Assembly: GCA_022446795.1 (NCBI GenBank)
Contig: JAKVBX010000007.1
Location: forward strand, 59,788-119,706
DNA length: 59,919 nt
Reading direction: 5' to 3'
From: Phycisphaerales bacterium
GTDB lineage: Bacteria; Planctomycetota; Phycisphaerae; Phycisphaerales; SM1A02
Shown here: piece after piece, positions 1-7,948 of the stretch
Layout of the letters: the number at the start of each line of letters is the position of its first letter
Numbering within the stretch: the stretch's first letter is position 1
Translations under genes and position numbers: made by a program
The notes under the pieces: model-generated
Databases searched by the model: none
Seen by the model: only the letters and a program-made list of their open reading frames with translations
What the model was told of the DNA's origin: nothing

Positions 1-164
1 CTCGGGCACCGGTTGTGGATTTGAGCCACATGTCCAGACAGGGAGGGCGTAGAAGAAAGTGGTCGATCCAACCGCTCCAGGGTCGGCCGAACCATGCGGG
101 AAATGACGCAAGGGGGAAATCTGGCGGCCGCACGACCCCGCCACGACAGCCTCCACCTGTGGTG

Positions 165-195
165 GGCTCCCTGTGCCCGATGGGTACAGGGAGCC
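165..195. terminator. stem-loop, probable terminator
   Basis: A perfect 10-bp stem (GGCTCCCTGT/ACAGGGAGCC) with an 11-nt loop lies just past the stop codon of the minus-strand hydrolase. The plus-strand side is followed by TGTCTCTTTC; the minus side has no U-tract. It may end transcription in both directions. Nothing else gene-like is visible in bases 1-227. Confidence 0.5.
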
Positions 196-227
196 TGTCT
201 CTTTCGGTGTCCACGATCCGCTTGGAT

Positions 228-1169
228 CTAGTCCGAATGCAGGAACCGGGAGAGGTGCTGAATGGCGGTTCGAAACTCCGCCTCGGCGTTGGGGCTGATC
301 ATCCAGTTGCCGATGAACCCGTGGATCATGCCCGTGGCGACATGCATCTCCGTCGGCACGCCTGCGTCCTGGAGGCGTTGTCCGTAGGCGAGGCCCTCGT
401 CATGCAGCACGTCGGCTTCCGCAAGCAGGACCACGGCTGGTGGGAGGCCCGAGAGATCTTCCGCCTTGATCGGTGAGTACCGGACGGCTTCCCGGTCGGC
501 GGGATTCGGTGCGTACTGCTCGTGGAACCAGTTCATGATGTCGCGGCTGAGGATGTACCCCTCGGCGAACTCGATCATGGACGGGCGATCCGGGTCGTGG
601 TCGGTGATCGGGTAGACGAGGAACTGGGCCGCGACTGGCGGTGTATTGCCGTTTCGGTGGAGGTCCTGGGTCACGACAGCCGCCAGGTTGCCGCCGGCAC
701 TGTCGCCCCCGATGGCGACCCGGGAGGCATCGATACCCAGTTGGTCCGGATGAGTCATGGCCCACGCGGCCGCGGCCAAGCAGTCATCGGCGGCTGCGGG
801 GAAGGGATGTTGTGGGGCGAGTCGATAGTCCACCGACAGCACGGCGACATTGGCTTCGTGTGCCAGGAACGTGGCTACGGAATCCGCCAGGTCAAGCGTG
901 CCCAGGACCCAGCCACCACCGTGGAACCACACGACCAGGGGAACGTCGGTTCCGGGGTCGGGATGGTAGAGCCGTGCCGGTATCTCCCGTTCGGTGGAGG
1001 GGATCACCAGGTCCCGGATCTCGGCCATCTCGATGTGCCACGGTGGACTCTCCAGTGAAGCGACCATCGCCTGGACTTCTTCCGGACGGAGTGTGAGCAT
1101 CCTCGCAAGTTCGCTGCACTCCCACTGCTCGATGATCGACAGCATTTCGGGGTGGATCGTGACGGCCAT
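228..1169 (-). CDS. alpha/beta hydrolase, HSL/esterase type
   Basis: Probable carboxylesterase or lipase of the hormone-sensitive-lipase family, 313 aa, with no signal peptide, so cytoplasmic. The oxyanion-hole motif HGGGW is at residues 83-87, the nucleophile motif GDSAGG puts Ser at 157, and Asp253 (in AEAD) and His283 (in MIHGF) complete the triad. The reading frame extends 22 codons upstream, but the start at 1169 was chosen because it begins at the conserved part of the protein and has GGGAG seven bases upstream. The natural substrate cannot be told from sequence. It is followed by a stem-loop at 165-195 and lies downstream of two secreted Cys-rich genes with which it has no obvious functional link. 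Confidence 0.85.
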   Translation of the reverse strand: MAVTIHPEMLSIIEQWECSELARMLTLRPEEVQAMVASLESPPWHIEMAEIRDLVIPSTEREIPARLYHPDPGTDVPLVVWFHGGGWVLGTLDLADSVATFLAHEANVAVLSVDYRLAPQHPFPAAADDCLAAAAWAMTHPDQLGIDASRVAIGGDSAGGNLAAVVTQDLHRNGNTPPVAAQFLVYPITDHDPDRPSMIEFAEGYILSRDIMNWFHEQYAPNPADREAVRYSPIKAEDLSGLPPAVVLLAEADVLHDEGLAYGQRLQDAGVPTEMHVATGMIHGFIGNWMISPNAEAEFRTAIQHLSRFLHSD

Positions 1170-1247
1170 GGCATCTCCCGCGTGGCGGGGAGATGCTAGC
1201 ACGCCGAGACGTTCCGTTCTGCTGCGACGGGTCACTCCCCGCCTTCG

Positions 1248-2993
1248 TCAACAGCCGCCCCAGAGGTTGATGATCTCCAGCAGATCCGAGATGTCCACCA
1301 GGCCATCGCCGGTCACGTCCGCTGGGCAGGAGGGGCATTCGACCTCGAAGCACCGTTGCCCCGCGTGCCATGACGAACCAGCGGCATCGAGGCAGGCGGT
1401 ACGCAGCGTCCAGATGCAGGTGTTGTCGATGCAGCAGGCACCGAATGGTTTACTGCATTGCAGATGGGGGTATGACGAGCACGGGATGAATGGACCCTTC
1501 CAGTCTGCCAGGGGGTACTCGCCGGAATCCAGGCAGTTGCTTTCCGTTACGAAGACGCAATCATATTGGCCGGTGGTCGGGTTGATGAAGCAGCATGCAC
1601 CAGGGATAGCTGGTCCACCGCAGTCGACATCGGAGTCGGCACAGTTCAGGCCGGTATAGAACGTCCCGCCCATCTCCTCGCAATCACACGCCACCGTGTC
1701 AACGCAGTACACGGACCCGATGCAGCAGGCCCCGGGTTCGAGCATCTCTTCATCACACGGAACGCCATCGCCGTAGTAGTGTCCACCAAGGCCGTCGCAC
1801 GCGAGTTCGGTGACATCGGACAGGAACCACAGTCCCGAAAGGGGCACCTGGTAGCAGCAGCAGCCGGTGGCTTCCTGTGGATCACAGGGGACCTGGATGC
1901 AGGGGGCATAGACGAAGAACACACCACCGAGGGCATCGCAATCGCACTCGACCGTCTCGATGCACTCGACCGAGCCATCGTCATAGGTGATGCAGCATGC
2001 ACCGGGAGGGGATTCCGTGCCGTCGCAGGGCACACCGTCGCCGGCGTAGTAGCCGCTCTTGTTGTCACACTCTGCTTCCGTCATCTGGACGAGGATCCAG
2101 GACGTGCCATCTTCGTAACAGCAACAGCCCGTTGGCTCGACCAATGGCGTGATCGAGAGTTCAGCGTAGTCGTACGCCACCATGGGTTCGCCGGGCATGT
2201 AGAACTTCACTTCCAGGTACCCGTTGGTACTGGCGGGCCATCCGGAGAACACCATCGAGAAGGGCACCGTAGCCGTGGCCTGCTGGATCATGCCATCGGC
2301 CGTCGTGCTGTTGCCCTGCGGCGTGATCGAGACCGTCATCTCGGTGCCGGTGGCGGATCGGAGCAGCACGTGGTCCGTGGTCGAGTTGATGTCGTAGTCG
2401 CCGAAGACGACGTTGAGGTAGACCGGATTGGACGAGTCGGCATTGGGGACCGAGAAGTCAAAGGTGAATCCCGGTTGGCCGTAGTCGCAGATGTAGGGCG
2501 CAGCCGGGGGGGCATACAGGCAGTCCGCCCAGCCCAGCCCGATGCCGGAGACGGCGGAGTCGGTCCAGCCGGAGCCATTGGAGCCCAGGTCGGTGGCGCC
2601 ATTGGTCTCGATGTAGTTGCCTTCTGGTGTGCCCGCGATCTCAGCGGGTTCGCGATTGTCGAATTCGTCCGAGTTGTAGGTGTAGTTGTAGCTCGTACTG
2701 CTGGCGAAGGAGCAGTCGAGATCGGGAAGAAAATCACCCTGCGTCAGGATGTCCAGTCCATCGACGTTGATTGGATTGCCGGAGCCGTTGAGCAGGTTGA
2801 AGCCCGAGCAGGCGCCCAGGTCCGTGTTGACAAATGTCCAGCAGGAATTGAACGGCCAGCAGGGTTCTCCACTGCAGGGGGCCATCCCGGTCTGGAAGCC
2901 GAACCCGTCGACGTCGCCGAGGCGGATGTAGTCGAAGGTGGAGGGGCCTGCGGCGGTTGCGGAGGCTGCGGCAAGGAGTGTGATGGTCAGCAT
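1248..2993 (-). CDS. secreted Cys-rich GACC-module protein with C-terminal dockerin repeat
   Basis: Unknown function; 581 aa. A short hydrophobic signal peptide is followed by a roughly 250-residue N-terminal domain beginning FDYIRLGDVDGFGF. Next come alternating Cys-rich modules (GCCCY..., GACC...CxC...GGxFY...C) over residues 285-540, and a single dockerin-type loop (DVTGDGLVDISDLL) ending in WGGC at the C terminus. It is a paralogue of the gene immediately upstream (3138-4865), with the same domain order and matching motifs throughout, so the pair arose by tandem duplication. The very high cysteine content predicts many disulfides and extracytoplasmic folding. The repeat units also occur once in the papain-like protease at 32547. 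Binding or surface-coat roles are possible but not shown. Confidence 0.8.
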   Translation of the reverse strand: MLTITLLAAASATAAGPSTFDYIRLGDVDGFGFQTGMAPCSGEPCWPFNSCWTFVNTDLGACSGFNLLNGSGNPINVDGLDILTQGDFLPDLDCSFASSTSYNYTYNSDEFDNREPAEIAGTPEGNYIETNGATDLGSNGSGWTDSAVSGIGLGWADCLYAPPAAPYICDYGQPGFTFDFSVPNADSSNPVYLNVVFGDYDINSTTDHVLLRSATGTEMTVSITPQGNSTTADGMIQQATATVPFSMVFSGWPASTNGYLEVKFYMPGEPMVAYDYAELSITPLVEPTGCCCYEDGTSWILVQMTEAECDNKSGYYAGDGVPCDGTESPPGACCITYDDGSVECIETVECDCDALGGVFFVYAPCIQVPCDPQEATGCCCYQVPLSGLWFLSDVTELACDGLGGHYYGDGVPCDEEMLEPGACCIGSVYCVDTVACDCEEMGGTFYTGLNCADSDVDCGGPAIPGACCFINPTTGQYDCVFVTESNCLDSGEYPLADWKGPFIPCSSYPHLQCSKPFGACCIDNTCIWTLRTACLDAAGSSWHAGQRCFEVECPSCPADVTGDGLVDISDLLEIINLWGGC

Positions 2994-3137
2994 GGTCGTT
3001 CCTTCCCAGGACGTGCTGGTGTTCCCGGCATCGCACGGGTATGCCTGGTCTTGGTCCAGAGTAGTGGGTGGTCAGTGGTCTTCGGAGCTCAATCTCGTTG
3101 TTTGGCCTGACATGGGATCCAATGGCCCCAAGGGGGG

Positions 3138-4865
3138 TCAGGGGCACCATCCCCAGCCATCGATGATGTCGAGCAGATCGGTGATTCCGACGGCTCCATC
3201 GTTGTTCACATCGGCATGGCATGACGTGCAGGAGGCCTCGGCGCAGGACACGCTGGCCGTCCAGTGTCCACCGGACGCGAGGCAGGCGCTTTCCAGGGCC
3301 CAGATGCAGACCGTGTCGAGACAACAGGCACCATGCGGTTCGGCACATTGTGTTGCCGCGTCGTCGCTGCACGTCGTCCAGTCTCCAAGCCAGTGCGCCA
3401 TGAAGTAGGCGTCGGCGTTCAGGCAGTCCGTCTTGGTGGTCACCGTGCAGTAGGTATGGCCGGTCTCGGCTTCCGAGTGGCAGCAGGCGCCCTGTGGCGC
3501 GGGTGAGCCACACTGGACGTAGGAACAACTGACATCCACGTAGAAGGTCCCGCCGAGGACACCGCAGTCACAACTCGAGGTTTCGAGGCAACTGTCGTTC
3601 TCGAAACAGCAGGCTCCCATGGCACTGCCCTCGCCGTCACAGGGGACGTCATCGCCCAGGTAGTAGCCACCCAACTGGCCGCAGCGGAGTGCGGTGGTGT
3701 CCACTTGTCGCCACCAGCCGACGATCTGGTCGTAGTAGCAGCAGCAGCCCGTTGGTGATTGCACGGGACACTCGATGGCGGAACATGGTGTCAATTCGTA
3801 GAAGTCGCCGCCGAGGATCTCGCATTCGCAGTCCACGCTTTCGATGCAGGTTTCGAAACTGCCGGTGTTGTAGCAACAGGCGCCCGGGATGGGGTCAGCC
3901 TGTTCGCAGTCGGTGCCAGCACCGGAGTACAGGCCGCCGAGCATCGCGCACTGGGCTTCCGTCTTCTGGGACCGGACCCAGGTTCCATCGCCGGCGTCGT
4001 AACAGCAGCAGCCGGTGGGGACCACGAGCGGCGTGCGGCTGATCTCGACGAAGTCATAGGCCAGGTATGGCTCGTTGCCCAGGTCGAACTCCATCTCGAG
4101 GTAGCCGAAGGTCAACCAGGGAAACATCTCCAGGAAGACCATGTTGGTCGGTACGGCGGCGGTGGCGGCCTGGACAAGGCCATCTTCGCCCTCATCATTG
4201 ACCTGGGTCGTGATCGGGATCGTCATCTCGACACCGGTGAGCGAGCGGATGATGACGGTATCGGTGCCGGTGTTGACGTCGTAGTCGCCGAAGACGGCGT
4301 TGATATAGACCGGTTGGCTGTCGTCGAACTCGTCGACCAGGAAATAGAACAGGAACGTCGGCTGCCCTTGCCCGCAGATGTAGGGTGTCAGCCCGGGAAC
4401 CAGGTCGCAATGGTCCCAGCCCAGCCCATTGCCGCAGACGGCGACATCGGTCCAGCCGGAGCCCCTGGTCGTCAGGGGTGTCGCGCCACTGACTTCGTTG
4501 TCACCCCCCTGGGTGCCACTGGGCAGGATCTCCGCGGGACTTCGATTATCGAACTCATCGGAGTTGAAGTGAACACCGCCGAATCCCATGTAGGAGCAGT
4601 CGAGATCCGGGAGGAAGTCACCGGCTTCCAGTATCCCGAGGCCATCGATGTTGATCGGGTCGCCTGTTGCCGTGACCAATTGAAAATCCGAGCACTCCCC
4701 GAGATCGGTGTTGAGGTACGGCCATGGGGAATCGAATGGCCAGCACCGTTCGCTGCCACAGGGGTCGGTGCCGGTTTCAAATCCAAAGCCATCGATGTCG
4801 CCAATGCGAATGAAATCAAATGGCGTTCCGCTGATCGCCACCGCGAGGACTGTCGTGACAAGCAT
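3138..4865 (-). CDS. secreted Cys-rich GACC-module protein with C-terminal dockerin repeat (paralogue)
   Basis: Unknown function; 575 aa from the chosen start. The frame is open 35 codons further upstream, but the ATG at 4865 gives a signal peptide (MLVTTVLAVAIS), matches the start of the downstream paralogue at 2993 and has GGAG eight bases before it. The N-terminal domain (FDFIRIGDIDGFGF), the GCCCY and GACC modules and the final dockerin loop (DVNNDGAVGITDLL, ending WGWCP) follow in the same order as in the paralogue. About 120 bases upstream is a copy of a motif seen near other dockerin genes (4984-5000). There is no clear terminator between the two paralogues (144 bp), so they may be co-transcribed. 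Confidence 0.8.
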   Translation of the reverse strand: MLVTTVLAVAISGTPFDFIRIGDIDGFGFETGTDPCGSERCWPFDSPWPYLNTDLGECSDFQLVTATGDPINIDGLGILEAGDFLPDLDCSYMGFGGVHFNSDEFDNRSPAEILPSGTQGGDNEVSGATPLTTRGSGWTDVAVCGNGLGWDHCDLVPGLTPYICGQGQPTFLFYFLVDEFDDSQPVYINAVFGDYDVNTGTDTVIIRSLTGVEMTIPITTQVNDEGEDGLVQAATAAVPTNMVFLEMFPWLTFGYLEMEFDLGNEPYLAYDFVEISRTPLVVPTGCCCYDAGDGTWVRSQKTEAQCAMLGGLYSGAGTDCEQADPIPGACCYNTGSFETCIESVDCECEILGGDFYELTPCSAIECPVQSPTGCCCYYDQIVGWWRQVDTTALRCGQLGGYYLGDDVPCDGEGSAMGACCFENDSCLETSSCDCGVLGGTFYVDVSCSYVQCGSPAPQGACCHSEAETGHTYCTVTTKTDCLNADAYFMAHWLGDWTTCSDDAATQCAEPHGACCLDTVCIWALESACLASGGHWTASVSCAEASCTSCHADVNNDGAVGITDLLDIIDGWGWCP

Positions 4866-4983
4866 GGTTGGGCTCCGGGCGACCGTGGGTGATGGTCGCC
4901 ATTGCTTGAGAAAGGCACGAACGGTTTGCAGCGGCGCCGCTTTCCGACGGCGCAGGGAAACCAGCATCATTCGTCAGGAACTG

Positions 4984-5000
4984 ATCTTTCAGATGAACTT
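4984..5000 (-). promoter_or_regulatory. shared upstream motif, copy 1
   Basis: On the minus strand this reads AAGTTCATCTGAAAGAT, 15-16 bases alike to the copies at 32434 and 25313. It is 119 bp upstream of the Cys-rich dockerin gene start at 4865 and points the same way. No binding protein is known. The rest of the 238-bp divergent gap 4866-5103 shows no other clear element. Confidence 0.25.
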
Positions 5001-5103
5001 GCCAGAATGATGACAACGGTTCGGGAAGTGCGAAATCACATCTGTCATCGCCGCTTTGGTTGGTGTCGAGACTGCTGATTCGGCATCCTGTTAAGGTGGA
5101 GGC

Positions 5104-7410
5104 ATGAAGATCTTCCTGTTGCTGCTGCTGTGGTTATTCCCGGATCCCGCGCCAACCATCCAGTGGAATGGTGCGCACTGCGGAGTCGAGGACCGTCGTC
5201 TCGAGTTGATTACGGATGACCAGGCATTGGACCGAGCCTGGCGGCTGATCCATGGTGATTCACCTGATGGCATGCCGGACGTCAACTTTGATCGATGTCG
5301 ACTGGTGCTCGCGATCAATGGCCGCGAGCCGGGCGTTCATGGCGTCCATGCAACCGAGATCTCGCGGAATGACCAGGAGGCGGTGCTGAGCATTGACGCT
5401 CGGCCTGGCCGTCATCCTGATGTCCCTGGCGCGGAAGAGACAACGGCCTGGGGTCTGTTCATCGTGCCCCGGACACCTGATGCGCTTCGTGTTCGAGTTG
5501 ATGTGTCGTCGCCACCTGGTGGTGAGCCCCGGTGGGTGACGGCAGCGGTATTCGATGGCGGGGAACGCCAGGATCATGATGGTGATCGAGGGGCTCCCCG
5601 GGCAGCCGGGGACCACGGGAACGGTGCCACGGACGGGTTCCAGCCGGATCTTTCATTGTTGCAGCCGCGAAGAGCGTCAGATCGTGACCCGGACATTTCC
5701 GGATCACCGCACGCGGTGCTGTTCCGCCGGGGGAACAAGGAACTGCTGTTCATCGGAGCGGCCCATCAACGCGATATCGAGAATGACCCGACCCATCGAA
5801 TGGTCCGGGCCGCGATCGAGGGATTCGAGCCGGATGTCGTGATCGTCGAGGGCTTGACCACGAGCCAGGGACCGCAGCCGGAGCGATTCATCGCCAGCGC
5901 CAGGCGGCGGCTCAAGACTGGTCAACTTGGTGAATCACCCTATGCCGCGGTTCTTGCTGATGATCGTGGAGCGATCGTCATTGGCGGAGAGCCGGATCCG
6001 GAGGCAACGACGAGCATCGTGCGGGAGGCCGGCTATTCAGATGATGATCTGCTGGGCTTCCTCGTGGCCCGCAACGTGACGTCCATCGTCCGCAATGACC
6101 GGGAGGCGGCGAATGATCCCAGGCGAATCGGCCGGGCGATCACGAATCTCAAGCGACGCTTCAAGGTCGACTCGGATATGGATGTGGACGGCTTCAAGGC
6201 CTGGTTCCAGGAGCGGACCGGGCAGGCCTTCGATCCGCGTCGCGTGAGACGGGAAGTGTCACCGATGAAGGTCGATGACCCCAGCATCCTGCGGCAGATC
6301 GCCATCCTGGCGATGAAGGCCCGGGAGTACAACCTGGTCGAGCTTGAGGCTCGCATGCTGCAGGAACACGATCGAGTCATGGTGGTCTACGGCAGCGGTC
6401 ACCTGCGATGGGAGCGTCGACTGCTGGAGCAGATGCTGGGCGAACCGATCCTGGTGACGGATGATCTGTCGCCGGAGCACTTCGAGATGGTCCACGCGAT
6501 GTTCGAGGAGCATCTCCAGCGATTGCGGGAGCCCTGGACGCGTGAGCTCGATTCGCCGCCGTCCTACTTTGTCAGCCACGGGTATGACCCACGCTGGCAG
6601 GCGGGTGTTCAAGCAGGCATCGATGCCGCTCGTGATGTCCTGGGGAACTACGGGCCGGTTCAGGTCTACGTGGTTGGCCAGGAGGATGACGAGTTGTCCG
6701 ACCCCGCGCACCAGGACGAGATTGCCGAGGCGTTCTGCGAGATCCACAACGCGGGAAGCGATCGCACCATGGCGGACTGTCTCTCCAGTGATGGTCGGGA
6801 TATGGCGGACAAGGCGGTCGATGGGGCTTCGGAGGCCTTCATGACGATGGCCATGGACTCCGATCCTCCCAGGGCGGAACTGGTATTCATCAATGCACAC
6901 ACCTTTGGCGAGACTGACATGCCCACCCGTGGTATTCACGAGTACACCCATGTCTACCAGAAGGCCTTCGAGTTCACGCCGACGTGGATGATGGAAGGTG
7001 GTGCCGAACTACTGGCCTGCCACCTGGGTGAGCAGCATGGGTGGGGGGAACGAAACCAGACCATGGAGTGGTACGCCCAGAGCCTGGCGAGGGCGGAGGA
7101 CCTGGAGTACACGATCAAGGACATGGAGGAGATCGAGACGGCTTCGCCAGACGTTGCCCGATGGCATCGGGAACTGGCCTATGACGCCGGTGCCTGGGCC
7201 GTGGCCTACCTGGTGGACCAGTCGGACTCCCGGAGTATCCAGGAGTACTTCCTGACCTACTTTCCGATGGTCAATGCCAGCGACTGGAAGCAGGCACTCT
7301 GCGCATACACGGGTGCCGACAGCGTCGAGTCGTTCTACAGCGATTTCGAGGTCTTCATGGACCAGCCGCTGGAGGACCGACTGCTGTTGCTGGATCGGCT
7401 GAAGGACTGA
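5104..7410 (+). CDS. secreted PrcB-like / Tiki-like / gluzincin three-domain protein
   Basis: Function unknown; 768 aa with a signal peptide (MKIFLLLLLWLFPDPAP). Residues 20-140 resemble the PrcB C-terminal domain (VNFDRCRLVLAINGREPGVHG region). After a low-complexity linker (150-200), residues 204-455 look like the TraB/PrgY/Tiki superfamily: GAAH at 218-221, Glu249 in VVIVEG and GSGH at 430-433, the paired GxxH motifs and glutamate of Tiki metalloproteases. Residues 485-768 hold HEYTH at 612-616 followed by MMEGGAELL, a zinc peptidase of the gluzincin (peptidase MA-like) type with Glu631 or Glu635 as likely third ligand. Two putative metalloprotease centres in one exported chain is unusual. 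The odd linker could hide a compensated frameshift, but the frame stays open throughout. The gene is monocistronic and ends at the hairpin 7438-7463. Confidence 0.75.
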   Translation: MKIFLLLLLWLFPDPAPTIQWNGAHCGVEDRRLELITDDQALDRAWRLIHGDSPDGMPDVNFDRCRLVLAINGREPGVHGVHATEISRNDQEAVLSIDARPGRHPDVPGAEETTAWGLFIVPRTPDALRVRVDVSSPPGGEPRWVTAAVFDGGERQDHDGDRGAPRAAGDHGNGATDGFQPDLSLLQPRRASDRDPDISGSPHAVLFRRGNKELLFIGAAHQRDIENDPTHRMVRAAIEGFEPDVVIVEGLTTSQGPQPERFIASARRRLKTGQLGESPYAAVLADDRGAIVIGGEPDPEATTSIVREAGYSDDDLLGFLVARNVTSIVRNDREAANDPRRIGRAITNLKRRFKVDSDMDVDGFKAWFQERTGQAFDPRRVRREVSPMKVDDPSILRQIAILAMKAREYNLVELEARMLQEHDRVMVVYGSGHLRWERRLLEQMLGEPILVTDDLSPEHFEMVHAMFEEHLQRLREPWTRELDSPPSYFVSHGYDPRWQAGVQAGIDAARDVLGNYGPVQVYVVGQEDDELSDPAHQDEIAEAFCEIHNAGSDRTMADCLSSDGRDMADKAVDGASEAFMTMAMDSDPPRAELVFINAHTFGETDMPTRGIHEYTHVYQKAFEFTPTWMMEGGAELLACHLGEQHGWGERNQTMEWYAQSLARAEDLEYTIKDMEEIETASPDVARWHRELAYDAGAWAVAYLVDQSDSRSIQEYFLTYFPMVNASDWKQALCAYTGADSVESFYSDFEVFMDQPLEDRLLLLDRLKD

Positions 7411-7437
7411 AGAGACGCGAAGCGGGTACCTATGACA

Positions 7438-7463
7438 ACTCGCCTGGCCGGAGCCAGGCGAGT
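7438..7463. terminator. bidirectional stem-loop between convergent genes
   Basis: Perfect 11-bp stem ACTCGCCTGGC/GCCAGGCGAGT with loop CGGA, sitting between the convergent genes ending at 7410 and 7490. Neither side has a strong U-tract, so efficiency is uncertain. Confidence 0.6.
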
Positions 7464-7489
7464 GAGTCGTAATCGTACTTGTGACTGGA

Positions 7490-7810
7490 TCAGGCGCCGC
7501 CGGAGTTCATCTCGGAGATGAAGTCGTCCTTTCCCGAGGCGTCCATCGTGTCGAACTTCGACTTGCAACCATTGCAGCAGAAACCAATGGCGTTGCCCTT
7601 CCACTGGCTCGTTGCGCAGTTCTCGGGAAGCGCTCGGCCGGAGATCGGGCATGCATCATTCATCATGCCCAGGCGGGGCTCAGGTTGGCCGCACTGGCAG
7701 GGTGGTGGGCACTTGCAATCGACGCACGAGCAGGCGTTCTCGGTGGTCTTGCATCCACCGGCGAAGCACATGGTGCCGACGACGAAGAGAACGGTCAGAA
7801 GCTGTTTCAT
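7490..7810 (-). CDS. small YHS-like metal-binding lipoprotein
   Basis: A 106-aa predicted lipoprotein: signal peptide with lipobox FAGGC, lipidated Cys at residue 20. A Cys-rich spacer (SCVDCKCPPPCQC) follows, then a YHS-like segment with CPISG at 54-58 and GFCCNGCKSKF at 76-86. In YHS/TRASH families these cysteines bind transition metals such as copper or zinc. The start at 7810 replaces a frame that is open 46 codons further upstream but has no signal peptide in that extension. A role as an envelope metal-binding or sensing protein is inferred; no metal transporter is adjacent. It converges on the gene at 5104. Confidence 0.75.
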   Translation of the reverse strand: MKQLLTVLFVVGTMCFAGGCKTTENACSCVDCKCPPPCQCGQPEPRLGMMNDACPISGRALPENCATSQWKGNAIGFCCNGCKSKFDTMDASGKDDFISEMNSGGA

Positions 7811-7876
7811 GGCGGGGTCTCCGGAATGGGCGTCTGTTGAACCTGGGATCCTACCACGTTCTCGCCAAAAAGAGAG

Positions 7877-7920
7877 CCGGCCCCTCCGGACGCCGTTGGG
7901 GGGCGTTCCGGAAGGGCCGG
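7877..7920 (-). terminator. rho-independent terminator
   Basis: A long GC-rich hairpin (CCGGCCCCTCCGGACGCC paired to GGCGTTCCGGAAGGGCCGG, with mismatches) followed on the minus strand by CTCTCTTTTTGG. It lies 29 bp past the stop of the minus-strand gene ending at 7949, the expected place and strand for its terminator. Confidence 0.85.
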
Positions 7921-7948
7921 TCTGTCGATCGCACTCGTCGGTCGTCAC

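Noticed and set aside
1566-3110. Long plus-strand open frame (514 aa) across the Cys-rich gene
   Set aside because: It is antisense to a gene with signal peptide, repeats and dockerin; high GC gives such shadows.
5555-5720. Frameshift in the linker of the three-domain protein
   Set aside because: The linker composition is odd, but the main frame stays open across it and no alternative frame joins the flanking domains better.
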